DNA of 64,000 nucleotides from Kitasatospora purpeofusca (GTDB taxonomy: Bacteria; Actinomycetota; Actinomycetes; Streptomycetales; Streptomycetaceae). The notes beneath the pieces were generated by a model. That model ran no database searches. It was not told where the DNA came from and saw only the letters and a list, made by a program, of their open reading frames with translations. Shown here in pieces: positions 49,743-56,858 of this stretch. Numbering within the stretch: position 1 is the stretch's first letter; each line of letters begins with the position of its first letter. The DNA is taken from positions 1 to 64,000 of the forward strand of contig NZ_JODS01000015.1 in NCBI RefSeq assembly GCF_000718025.1, read 5' to 3'. The position numbers and the translations under genes were made by a program.

Positions 49743-50203
49743 GCCGTTCACCTGGCTCTGGTCACTGTGCGTGGGGGAGGACGGCACCGGGCGGCAGGTG
49801 GGGGAGGGGCTGGGCCGGGACGACTCCCGGCGGCCACCGGGCCGATACCCAGCGGACTCCCGGAATGGTACGGGGATCAATGGGGGCCACTACCCATTGC
49901 TGCGCGGGGCCGTGCCTACGGCCCCCACCCGCTCCCCGCCCGGCCATCGCCGGGCCCGTCCCTGCGGCGCTCCGCCGCAGGTGGGACGGGGTGCGCCGGG
50001 CCGGGGCGGGTCGCTGCCGGGTGCCGGTCCGGCGTCGCTGTCGGTGACGGCGGCGGAGCGCCGCCGGAGTGGCGGTGCCGGTCGCGAGGCAGCCGGACCG
50101 CCGGGTGACGTGCCCCGGGGGTCCGATCGGTTCGGGTCCCCGGTGAGGTTCCGCCCGGGAAAACCGGGCGCGGGCGATCCTCTGCGGCTGGCAGGATCGG
50201 CCC
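49743..50203. other. Gene-free intergenic region
   Basis: About 460 bp. Open frames here overlap in several phases and lack ribosome binding sites; I see no supported gene, RNA or repeat. A promoter for the GNAT gene at 50204 should lie at its right end. Confidence 0.4.
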
Positions 50204-50929
50204 ATGTCGAAAGATCCCTTACTGGCCAGGGCCCGGGGTGTGTGGCAGGAGCTGGCGTCGGTACCGGTGTCGTTCGGTGCGGCGGGCGAGAAACACGTCG
50301 TCGTGTCTCCCGGGTCGAGGATCTGCCCGCGCGGCTGGGCGGGCATCGTGCTCCTGGGAGGGGCTGCCGTCGTGACGGCTCCGAGCCGGGAGGCGGCCGA
50401 CCGCATCCGCACGGCGGTGGCCGCACTGCCTGCCGAGCGGCTGACGGATCCGGAATCGGTCCGGAGGGTGCTCCCGACCGGCGAGGTCCTCGGGCCCGCC
50501 GGGCTTGCCTATGTCGCCGACGAGGGCTTCCGGCCGGCCGCGGCGCCGACGGGCCTGCGTGTCGAGGAAGCCGCCGCCGGGGATGTCGACCTGGGCGGTC
50601 TGGAGCGGGCGGCCGGGGCGGCGGACGCCGACGAGGCCGGACTGGACGGGATGTCCTCCCCCGTGTTCGTCGTCCGGGTGGCCGGCCAGGTGGTCGCGGC
50701 CGCCGCGTACCGCGACTGGCCCGGCCACGCGGCTCATGTGGGTGTCCTGACCGCGCCTGCGTGGCGTGGCAGGGGTCTGGCTCGCGCGACCGGGTCCGCG
50801 GCGGTGCGTCATGCGCTCGCGCAGGGGTTGCTGCCGCAGTGGCGGGCGAGGCGACCGGCGTCGCGGGAGGTCGCGGTCGCGCTCGGGTTCAGTGAACTGG
50901 GCTCCCAGTTGGCCGTCGAGCTGGTCTGA
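50204..50929 (+). CDS. GNAT-family acetyltransferase with a TTA codon
   Basis: 241 residues from the ATG at 50204. The acetyl-CoA site is in the C-terminal third: HVGVLTAPAWRGRGLARATG gives the RGRGLA loop, followed by SAAVRHALAQGLLPQW and ALGFSELG. Codon 6 is TTA (50219-50221), the rare leucine codon read by the bldA tRNA in Streptomyces, so translation may be limited to late growth. Substrate unknown. The stop lies in the 5' arm of an inverted repeat shared with the next transcription unit. Confidence 0.88.
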   Translation: MSKDPLLARARGVWQELASVPVSFGAAGEKHVVVSPGSRICPRGWAGIVLLGGAAVVTAPSREAADRIRTAVAALPAERLTDPESVRRVLPTGEVLGPAGLAYVADEGFRPAAAPTGLRVEEAAAGDVDLGGLERAAGAADADEAGLDGMSSPVFVVRVAGQVVAAAAYRDWPGHAAHVGVLTAPAWRGRGLARATGSAAVRHALAQGLLPQWRARRPASREVAVALGFSELGSQLAVELV

Positions 50930-50976
50930 ACTCCCGGGCCGCGTTTGGGCACGGGGCGGGCGGGGAACGGGAGTTC
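50928..50976 (+). promoter_or_regulatory. 9-bp inverted repeat covering a ribosome binding site
   Basis: GAACTCCCG (50928-50936) pairs exactly with CGGGAGTTC (50968-50976). The 5' arm overlaps the GNAT stop, and the 3' arm contains GGGAG, the ribosome binding site of the short ORF at 50981. The loop is 31 bases, GC-rich. Confidence 0.4.
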
Positions 50977-50980
50977 GACA

Positions 50981-51019
50981 ATGCACCTGATCAACCGATC
51001 GAAGGGCCAGGACCGTTGA
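50981..51019 (+). CDS. 12-codon upstream ORF (possible leader peptide)
   Basis: ATG at 50981, 7 bases after GGGAG, encodes MHLINRSKGQDR and stops at TGA 51017-51019. The stop overlaps the TTG start of the next gene in the sequence TTGA (51016-51019), so translation of the short ORF could feed ribosomes to the weak TTG start. Coding status is inferred. Confidence 0.45.
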   Translation: MHLINRSKGQDR

Positions 51020-51828
51020 CTCCTCCGCCACCGGGGCGGGTCGATCCCGACCTGGCCGACCGCCTGACCGACGCGGTGCTGCTCTCCGGGCTCCCGGTGG
51101 CCTTCGGCGAGGAGGGGCCCGGTGTGCGGATCCGCCCGGCGCGGCCCGCCGCCGACTCCGACCGCTGCGCGGGCGCGGCGGCGCTCGACTGGCTGCCGTC
51201 CCCCCGGTTGAGCGGCGCCGCCGCGATGGCCGAACCGGGGCAGCCGGCCGGTCCGGCCCGCGAGGTGGTCGGGACGGCCATGGAGAACGCGCTCGCCGAG
51301 TTCCTGCCGGCCTTCGGGCTGGAGGCCGCCCGGGACGGCTCCGGCCGGGAGCTGCGGGTCGGCCCGCCGGCCCTCCCGGCCGCCGGGCTCCGCGTCCCGC
51401 CCGGCGTCCTGGCCGCCCGGCCCGCCGGACCGACCCCGGCCGAACTCGGGCTCCCCGCCGCCCTGCTGGACACGCTCCGGCGCAGCGCGGCGCTCGCCGG
51501 CCTGCCGCTCGCCGCCCACCTCGGCGGCACCGGCATCACCCTCGCACCGTGCCCGCCGGCCGGGGACACGGCCGCGGGCCCGGGCGAGGACCGGGACGCG
51601 GCCGGCGCGGCGGACCTCGGCTGGAACCCGTCCCGCCGGCTCGCCGACCTGGCCGACAGCGACCGCCCCGAGGCACCCGCCGCCGCCACCGCCCGCGCGG
51701 CGGTCGACGCCGCGATGCGCCACGCCCTCGGCACCGCCCTGCGCGCCTGCGGCACCGAACTGCGCTGGCTCCACGCCCTGCAACGCCTGCGCGTCTACGG
51801 CGAGTCGGTCCCGACGATCCGCCGCTGA
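51016..51828 (+). CDS. Uncharacterised protein with two related halves
   Basis: 270 residues. The first possible start is TTG at 51016, coupled to the upstream 12-codon ORF. The two halves resemble each other: LSGLPVAFGEEGPGVRI / LAGLPLAAHLGGTGITL, then ALDWLPSPRLSG / DLGWNPSRRLAD, then REVVGTAMENALAEFLPAFG / RAAVDAAMRHALGTALRACG. So it is an internal duplication of a roughly 110-residue domain with a W-x-P-S-x-RL motif. There is no signal peptide or membrane segment. Function unknown. Confidence 0.7.
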   Translation: MTPPPPGRVDPDLADRLTDAVLLSGLPVAFGEEGPGVRIRPARPAADSDRCAGAAALDWLPSPRLSGAAAMAEPGQPAGPAREVVGTAMENALAEFLPAFGLEAARDGSGRELRVGPPALPAAGLRVPPGVLAARPAGPTPAELGLPAALLDTLRRSAALAGLPLAAHLGGTGITLAPCPPAGDTAAGPGEDRDAAGAADLGWNPSRRLADLADSDRPEAPAAATARAAVDAAMRHALGTALRACGTELRWLHALQRLRVYGESVPTIRR

Positions 51829-51838
51829 CCGCCCGCCC

Positions 51839-51908
51839 GCTCGCTGACCCTGCTCGCTCGCTGACCGCCTGCTCGCTCGCTGACCGCCTGCTCGCCCGCT
51901 GACCGACC
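51839..51908. repeat. Tandem 19-bp repeats
   Basis: GCTCGCTCGCTGACCGCCT occurs exactly at 51852-51870 and 51871-51889, with a degenerate copy at 51890-51908 and a shortened copy just before 51852. The array begins about 10 bases after the preceding stop codon. Confidence 0.9.
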
Positions 51909-51967
51909 GCCCGCCCGCTGCGCGGCCGGGGGTTCCGCTCCGGCCGACCGTCGGCGAGGATGGCGGG

Positions 51968-52537
51968 ATGCTGCACAGCGTGCTCGCCGGTGACCACATC
52001 CTTCGTCCGACGCCGGACGCCCGCAGCGGCGCAGCCGCCCCGGTGGACGTCGTCCCGGCGGCTGCCGTCCGGGACGCCGACCCGACGGCCACGCCGCCGG
52101 AGGTCCGCACGGTCACGGGGGAGACGCTCTTCTTCCCGGCCGACCGGAAGAACGAGCTGGAGGGATTCTGCCGGTCCCACGGGATCCCGCTCGTGTCCAG
52201 GCCGGACGTGTGGGGAGACCTGCTCGAACCCTTCCTCGACACGGAGTTCACCCCCCGGCGCCGGGCCGCGACCGCGCAGGCGCTGTCGCGGGTCGGGCTC
52301 GACGAGGCGGCCGTGGCCGACATCAGGGCCGAGGTCGGCCCGCTCGTGCTCGCCTACAACTCCCTTCACTGGGAGTGGTGCTATCTGGGCCTGGCCGACC
52401 TGCTCGACGCCGCGACCGGGGGTTCGACCACGGAGCCGTACCGGATCGGGCCCGACCGCTTCCCGGCCTTCTGCGCCTGGGCGATGGCGATCGCCGATCT
52501 GGGCCATGTGCCCGGCACGCCCGTTCCGGTGCGGTAG
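51968..52537 (+). CDS. Uncharacterised cytosolic protein
   Basis: 189 residues from the ATG at 51968, after GAGGATGGCGGG. Mixed alpha/beta, with ELEGFCRSHGIPLVSRPDVW, LLEPFLDTEFTPRRRAATAQ and LAYNSLHWEWCYLGLADLLD. It resembles small standalone proteins found near polymorphic toxin and immunity genes, but I cannot name a family. The next gene begins 8 bp after its stop, so they form an operon. Confidence 0.7.
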   Translation: MLHSVLAGDHILRPTPDARSGAAAPVDVVPAAAVRDADPTATPPEVRTVTGETLFFPADRKNELEGFCRSHGIPLVSRPDVWGDLLEPFLDTEFTPRRRAATAQALSRVGLDEAAVADIRAEVGPLVLAYNSLHWEWCYLGLADLLDAATGGSTTEPYRIGPDRFPAFCAWAMAIADLGHVPGTPVPVR

Positions 52538-52545
52538 CGCGCCGG

Positions 52546-52968
52546 GTGATCACCCAGGGCGTGACGGTCACGACGAGGTGCGACGACTGCGGTGGTGTGC
52601 TGATCCGCGACATCGGGCAGTTCATCGACGGCGGGCAGCTGTGGTGGGGCACCGAAGGGAGCTGCCGGACCTGTCCCACCGCATGGTGCGAGCAGGACAC
52701 CGGCGCGGCGACCCCGGAGGCGATCCGGCAGGCACTGCTGGCCGAGCACGGCCCTGCTCGACTTCGCCTTGCAGGGCCCGGGTCGAGCTCCGTCCCCGTC
52801 CTGCGCGCCCTGCGCGAGACACACGGGCTGTCGCTGGCACAGGCACGTGCCATGGCCGACGAGTTGAGGACGACCGGCCTGACGGGCACGTTGGTCGAGA
52901 TGGAGCTCATGGCCGCCGGGCTCGGTCGCCGCTCGGTTGCGGTGACCGTCGAGTCGGCGGCGGACTGA
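52546..52968 (+). CDS. Zinc-ribbon protein with L7/L12-like C-terminal segment
   Basis: 140 residues from the GTG at 52546 (a second GTG at 52561 is also possible). Two CxxC pairs (TRCDDCGG and GSCRTCPTAWC) form a likely zinc ribbon. The end, PVLRALRETHGLSLAQARAM with ADELRTTGLTGTLVEMEL, resembles the C-terminal fold of ribosomal protein L7/L12, which recurs in small uncharacterised actinobacterial proteins. Co-transcribed with the preceding gene. Function unknown. Confidence 0.7.
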   Translation: MITQGVTVTTRCDDCGGVLIRDIGQFIDGGQLWWGTEGSCRTCPTAWCEQDTGAATPEAIRQALLAEHGPARLRLAGPGSSSVPVLRALRETHGLSLAQARAMADELRTTGLTGTLVEMELMAAGLGRRSVAVTVESAAD

Positions 52969-53005
52969 CGGCCACCGGCCCGGCCGGAAGCGGCTGACAG
53001 GCGAA

Positions 53006-53527
53006 TCAGGAACCGGCGTCGTCGTCGGCCGCCGGGGTGGGGGCCGTCCGCTCGTGGTGGTCCAGGAGGCGGGTCAGCAGGTCCGTCAGGCGGGCGCGGT
53101 CGTCGGCGTCCAGGGGGGCGAGCAGGGCGTCCTGGGCCGCGTCGACCACGGTGTCGAGCCGTCGGAGGTGGGCGCGTCCCTCGGCGGTCACCGTGATGAC
53201 GTTGCGGCGGCGGTCGGCCGGGTCGGGTGTGCGCTCGACCAGGCCGCGTTCGGCGAGTTCGTTGACGACCGCGACCATGTCGCTGCGGTAGATGCCGGTG
53301 TGCCGGCTGAGGTCCGACTGGCTGGCCGGGCCGCCCTCGGTGAGCGCGGTGAGGGCGGCGAAGTGCCACTTGCGGGCGCCCTCCGCCGCCAGGCCGTCGT
53401 GCACCAGGCGGTCGGCGTGCAGGGCGTTGACCGCCAGCAGCCGGCTGGGCAGGCCGCGGACGCGGGCCGGGGCGGCGTGGTCGGTCATGGCGCCCGGGGT
53501 GTGGCGGGACGTCTCGTCGTTCTTCAC
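53006..53527 (-). CDS. MarR-family transcriptional regulator
   Basis: 173 residues from the GTG at 53527; an in-frame ATG lies 13 codons later. The winged helix is clear: GPASQSDLSRHTGIYRSDMV, AVVNELAERGLVERTPDPAD, RRRNVITVTAEGRAHL. N- and C-terminal helices form the dimer interface. Divergent from the haloalkane dehalogenase, with two palindromic operators in the gap, so it very probably represses itself and the dehalogenase until a ligand is present. Confidence 0.95.
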   Translation of the reverse strand: MKNDETSRHTPGAMTDHAAPARVRGLPSRLLAVNALHADRLVHDGLAAEGARKWHFAALTALTEGGPASQSDLSRHTGIYRSDMVAVVNELAERGLVERTPDPADRRRNVITVTAEGRAHLRRLDTVVDAAQDALLAPLDADDRARLTDLLTRLLDHHERTAPTPAADDDAGS

Positions 53528-53548
53528 GCCCCGCAGTCTAGCCGTTGT

Positions 53549-53563
53549 GTTAGTCGCACTAAC
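53549..53563. promoter_or_regulatory. MarR operator 1
   Basis: GTTAGT-CGC-ACTAAC, a perfect 6-bp palindrome with a 3-base centre, 22 bp upstream of the MarR start codon. Same arms as operator 2, with centres 40 bp apart. Confidence 0.8.
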
Positions 53564-53587
53564 GATGTAGCGTCATGGACGTCAGAT

Positions 53588-53604
53588 CGTTAGTGCGACT
53601 AACG
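53588..53604. promoter_or_regulatory. MarR operator 2
   Basis: C-GTTAGT-GCG-ACTAAC-G, perfect 7-bp arms with a 3-base centre, 87 bp upstream of the dehalogenase start codon. Confidence 0.8.
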
Positions 53605-53690
53605 GGTATGGCGGGGTCGGCGTCGAGTGCCCGGCCCCCGCCCAGCCCCCTGTCCGGCCCCCGCCCGGTGCTACGAGAGGAACTGTCCCG

Positions 53691-54605
53691 ATGCTCACCG
53701 TCCCCGTGATCGACTCCCATCTCGCCTGCCTGGACACCGGCGCCGACCGCCCCGCCGCCGAGGCGGGCGGCCCGCCCGTGGTGCTCCTGCACGGCAATCC
53801 CACCTCCTCCCACCTGTGGCGCAACGTCGTCCCGCACCTGGCCGGGCGGTCCCGGGTGCTCGCGCCCGACCTGATCGGCATGGGCGCCTCCGGCAAGCCG
53901 GCCGTCGACTACGGCTTCGACGACCAGGTCCGCTACCTGGACGCCTGGTTCGAGGCGCTCGGCCTCGACCGGGTCGTCCTGGTGGGCCACGACTGGGGCG
54001 GCGCCCTGGCCCTCGACCGGGCCGCCCGGTACCCGGACCGGGTGGCCGGGGTCGTCCTGCTGGAGACCTTCCTCAAGCCGCTGGCCGCCGAGGAGCTACT
54101 GCCGCCGGCCCGGGCGCGTGCCGAGGCGTTCCGTACGCCCGGTGTCGGCGAGGAGCTCGTGCTGGAGCAGAACATCTTCATCGAGACGGCCTTCAAGGGC
54201 GGGGTGCTCAACCCGCTGGGCGAGGAAGAAGTCCGGCCCTACCGCGAGCCGTTCCCGACGCCGGAGAGTCGCCGCCCGATGCTGGCCTGGTCCCGGATGG
54301 CGCCGATCGACGGCGATCCGGCCGAGGTGGTCGCCCGGGTGGAGGCGTACGACCGCTGGCTGGCCGTCAGTCCGGAGGTGCCGAAGCTGCTGCTGACCTT
54401 CGACTCCTCGCCGACCCTGCTGGTCGGGGAGGCCGTGGTCGCCTGGGCGCGCGAGCACATCGCCGCGCTCACCGTCGAGCACTGCGGCCCGGCCGGACAC
54501 CACGCCCCCGAGGACCGTCCGGACGAGATCGGCCGGGCGATCGCCGGCTGGCTCGAATCGCACTGTCTCGCGGAGGTCAACACAGCTGTGGAACAAGAGG
54601 GTTGA
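53691..54605 (+). CDS. Haloalkane dehalogenase, HLD-II-like
   Basis: 304 residues, alpha/beta hydrolase that would hydrolyse carbon-halogen bonds. The halide-stabilising pair is Asn36 (LHGNPTSS) and Trp102; the nucleophile is Asp101 in GHDWGG; the acid is Glu125 in LLETFLKP, 24 residues later as in DhaA and LinB; the base is His270 or His271 in GPAGHHAPED. This spacing places it in subfamily HLD-II. The ATG at 53691 follows AGAGGAACT. It is divergent from the MarR gene and under the paired operators. An inducing or true substrate is not known. Confidence 0.93.
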   Translation: MLTVPVIDSHLACLDTGADRPAAEAGGPPVVLLHGNPTSSHLWRNVVPHLAGRSRVLAPDLIGMGASGKPAVDYGFDDQVRYLDAWFEALGLDRVVLVGHDWGGALALDRAARYPDRVAGVVLLETFLKPLAAEELLPPARARAEAFRTPGVGEELVLEQNIFIETAFKGGVLNPLGEEEVRPYREPFPTPESRRPMLAWSRMAPIDGDPAEVVARVEAYDRWLAVSPEVPKLLLTFDSSPTLLVGEAVVAWAREHIAALTVEHCGPAGHHAPEDRPDEIGRAIAGWLESHCLAEVNTAVEQEG

Positions 54606-54619
54606 TTGTTCGTCGGCCA

Positions 54620-54635
54620 GGTGGTCCAGACCATT
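54620..54635 (+). promoter_or_regulatory. DasR-type (dre) operator
   Basis: GGTGGTCCAGACCATT matches 13 of 16 positions of the dre consensus AGTGGTCTAGACCACT, including the TGGTC and GACCA arms. It abuts the -35 element of the LPMO promoter, so DasR would repress in the absence of glucosamine-6-phosphate-type signals. Confidence 0.75.
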
Positions 54636-54662
54636 GACGAGGGGCTGCGCGCTGCCTACGGT
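54634..54662 (+). promoter_or_regulatory. Promoter of the LPMO gene
   Basis: TTGACG (54634-54639), 17 bases, TACGGT (54657-54662), a good housekeeping-type promoter overlapping the dre site and about 110 bp before the start codon. Confidence 0.65.
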
Positions 54663-54771
54663 ATGGGCATTCACCTGGCGCAGGCATGCCAAGATCCTCT
54701 TGGTCGGCGCACCCCCACGCGCGTGTCCTGGGCCGGGCACACTCTCCATCCCCCCACGGAGGAGCATCGTC

Positions 54772-55359
54772 ATGCGCAAACGCCTTGCCGTCGGCGCGGC
54801 CCTGGCCGCCGTCGCCGTCCCGCTCGCGATGGCCGTCCCGGCCAGTTCACACGGATTCATCAACCTGCCGCCGAGCCGCTCGGCCCTGTGCGGTGCGGGT
54901 GTCGTCAAGAACTGCGGCGACATCCAGTGGGAGCCGCAGAGCGTCGAGGGCCCGAAGGGCTTCCCGACCCGCGGCCCCGCGGACGGCACCATCTGCGCCG
55001 GGGCGGACGCCCGTTGGGCCCCGCTCGACAACCCGCGCAACGGCGCCTGGCCGACCACCAAGGTGACGGCCGGCGGTCAGCAGACCTTCACCTGGGAGAT
55101 CGAGGCCCGGCACTCGACCACGAACTTCCGGTACTTCCTGACCAAGCCCGGCTACGACCCGACCCAGAAGATCACCCGGGCGAACCTGGACCTCACGCCG
55201 TTCCTGACGGTCCCGTACAACGGCCGTCAGCCCGCCGCCACGACCACCCACACCGGGACCCTCCCCACGGGTCGCACCGGGCACCACGTGGTCGTCGCGG
55301 TCTGGGACGTCGCGGACACGTCGAACGCGTTCTACTCCTGCACCGACGTGCTCTTCTGA
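54772..55359 (+). CDS. AA10 lytic polysaccharide monooxygenase (chitin-active type)
   Basis: 195 residues, secreted copper enzyme cleaving crystalline chitin or cellulose. The ATG at 54772 follows GGAGGA at 54759. The signal peptide ends at SS/H, leaving His27 as the N-terminal copper ligand (HGFINLPPSR, the typical chitin-binding-protein opening). The second copper His is in EARHSTTNFRYFLTK. The C-terminus VVVAVWDVADTSNAFYSCTD carries the axial aromatic. It is a single-domain enzyme without a carbohydrate-binding module. A DasR-type operator overlaps its promoter, linking it to chitin metabolism. Confidence 0.95.
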   Translation: MRKRLAVGAALAAVAVPLAMAVPASSHGFINLPPSRSALCGAGVVKNCGDIQWEPQSVEGPKGFPTRGPADGTICAGADARWAPLDNPRNGAWPTTKVTAGGQQTFTWEIEARHSTTNFRYFLTKPGYDPTQKITRANLDLTPFLTVPYNGRQPAATTTHTGTLPTGRTGHHVVVAVWDVADTSNAFYSCTDVLF

Positions 55360-55421
55360 GGCAAGGTGCGCCGCTGAACGACGCGATCCTCGGGGCCGAC
55401 GCGCTCCGCCGATCGGAAGCA

Positions 55422-55466
55422 GCACCCGTACCCCGGGGCCGGACGACGGCCCCGGGGTACGGGTGC
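55422..55466. terminator. Perfect 20-bp bidirectional terminator hairpin
   Basis: Positions 55422-55441 pair exactly with 55447-55466 around the loop GACGA, between the convergent LPMO and cold-shock-domain genes. The longest perfect stem in the window. Confidence 0.88.
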
Positions 55467-55471
55467 GACGC

Positions 55472-55900
55472 TCAGCCCTCGGTCCAGCCGTGGCCCTGGG
55501 CGCACCGCAGCATCGCCTCGCGCACCTTGAGCACCTGCTCACCGGTCAGCGACGGCGCGTGCGCCAACAGCAGCTCGGTCACCTCCGCCACGAACTCGGC
55601 GGAGGTGAGGACGTCGTACTCCGCGTCGTCGTGGTCGGCCGCGGACCGCGGAACGAGGGGGACCGGACCGGCCGCCCCGGCCGGACGCGCGAGCGCGCCC
55701 TTGGGAAGCCGCACCGACGAGGCCTTGAGCCCGCGGTCGCCCTCCTCCATCTCGAACTCGACCACCAGACCCGAGTGCACCACGGACTCCGGCATCAACA
55801 TGTCATTGACGTGCAGGAAGACATCCTCCCCGCCGTGGTCCGGAGCGATGAACCCGTAACCCCGCACGCTGTCGTAACGCACCACACGACCGGTGACCAC
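55472..55900 (-). CDS. Cold-shock-domain protein with C-terminal extension
   Basis: 142 residues from the GTG at 55900. The first 65 residues are a cold-shock domain: TGRVVRYDSVRGYGFIAPDH, then EDVFLHVNDM, with RNP1-like GYGFIAP and RNP2-like VFLHV. The remaining 75 residues are an Ala/Pro linker and an acidic helical region (SAEFVAEVTELLLAHAPSLT, VLKVREAMLRCAQ), larger than the 67-residue CspA type. A single-stranded nucleic-acid-binding role is likely. Confidence 0.9.
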   Translation of the reverse strand: MVTGRVVRYDSVRGYGFIAPDHGGEDVFLHVNDMLMPESVVHSGLVVEFEMEEGDRGLKASSVRLPKGALARPAGAAGPVPLVPRSAADHDDAEYDVLTSAEFVAEVTELLLAHAPSLTGEQVLKVREAMLRCAQGHGWTEG

Positions 55901-55986
55901 TCGTACCCCCAAGGAACAACCCGGGCCCCCTGCCCGACACCTGACGTAGAGGATAGACGACCGGGCACCCGGGACGGTGCCGGAGC

Positions 55987-56046
55987 GGACTTCACCGGGC
56001 CGGACTTCAACGGGCCGGACTTCACCAGGCCGGACGTCACCGGACC
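55987..56046. repeat. Four tandem 15-bp repeats
   Basis: GGACTTCACCGGGCC-like units at 55987-56001, 56002-56016, 56017-56031 and 56032-56046, differing by one to three bases. The array overlaps the 3' end of the membrane-protein gene at 56037. Confidence 0.9.
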
Positions 56047-56774
56047 AGACCCGCGACCCGGGCCTTCCAGCGGAGGACCGTCGCGAGCATCACCGTGCAC
56101 ACGAACGCGGCCAGCGCGATCGCGCCCCAGAACGGGACCGCGATCCCGCTCGGCCGCTCGGTGATCATCCGGTCCCCGTCGAGCCACACCGAGGTCTCCC
56201 GGCCGTCCGGGTACAGCGTCCCGGTCGGCCGCTCCTCGCGGAACTCGTGGTCGTCGACGAACCAGCGGTAGGTGCAGCCGTAGAGGTCGTGCCCGATGTT
56301 CTGGTCGTCGATGCTGCGCCCGGTGACCCGGCAGTCGGTCGTCGTGGCGGCGACCCGGCGCGGTTCGTGCCACGCCGAGTCGACGGCGTGGGAGGTCTGC
56401 GCCGCCGCGAACACCGTGGCCAGCGCGAGCGCGGGCACTGCCAACAGGCCGACCCAGGCCGCCGCGTAGTCGCGGTCCGACAGCTCGTTGACCACCGTCC
56501 GGGCGACGGCGAGGAGTGCCACCAGGGCGGCGCCGGCGGCCAGCAGCCAACCGGTCCGGGTGCCCGGCGTGTCCTGCGACTCCCACCACACGACCGGCGC
56601 GGCCGCGGCCACCAGCCCCGCCGCCGCCACCGGCACCAGCAGGGCGCACCGCCGCTGCGCCGCCGTCCACCGTTCCCTGTCCGCGGCCGTCAACCCGGCC
56701 CCCTTCCCCCCGAGTTCCCCCGAGGCCCCGTGGTGGCGGACGCCCCCCCGGACGTCCGCCGCGACGAGTGTCAC
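56037..56774 (-). CDS. Membrane protein, four helices, DUF3592-like
   Basis: 245 residues from the GTG at 56774; the frame is open to 56858 and no start has a convincing ribosome binding site. Two pairs of hydrophobic segments lie at about 45-62 and 74-92, then 107-128, and one near the C-terminus (PFWGAIALAAFVCTVMLATV). Between them is a soluble domain with two Cys (TTDCRVTG and LYGCTYRWF) and PDGRETSVWLDGDRMITE. The last part resembles DUF3592-type sequences with their strand and dP-like loop. Function unknown. Confidence 0.6.
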   Translation of the reverse strand: MTLVAADVRGGVRHHGASGELGGKGAGLTAADRERWTAAQRRCALLVPVAAAGLVAAAAPVVWWESQDTPGTRTGWLLAAGAALVALLAVARTVVNELSDRDYAAAWVGLLAVPALALATVFAAAQTSHAVDSAWHEPRRVAATTTDCRVTGRSIDDQNIGHDLYGCTYRWFVDDHEFREERPTGTLYPDGRETSVWLDGDRMITERPSGIAVPFWGAIALAAFVCTVMLATVLRWKARVAGLVR

Positions 56775-56858
56775 GTGCCGCCGCCCGCCGTGCCCACCCC
56801 GCCATCGCTCCCGGGCCCGGCCCGGGTCGGAACGGTGACACGGCCGCGACATCGTCAC

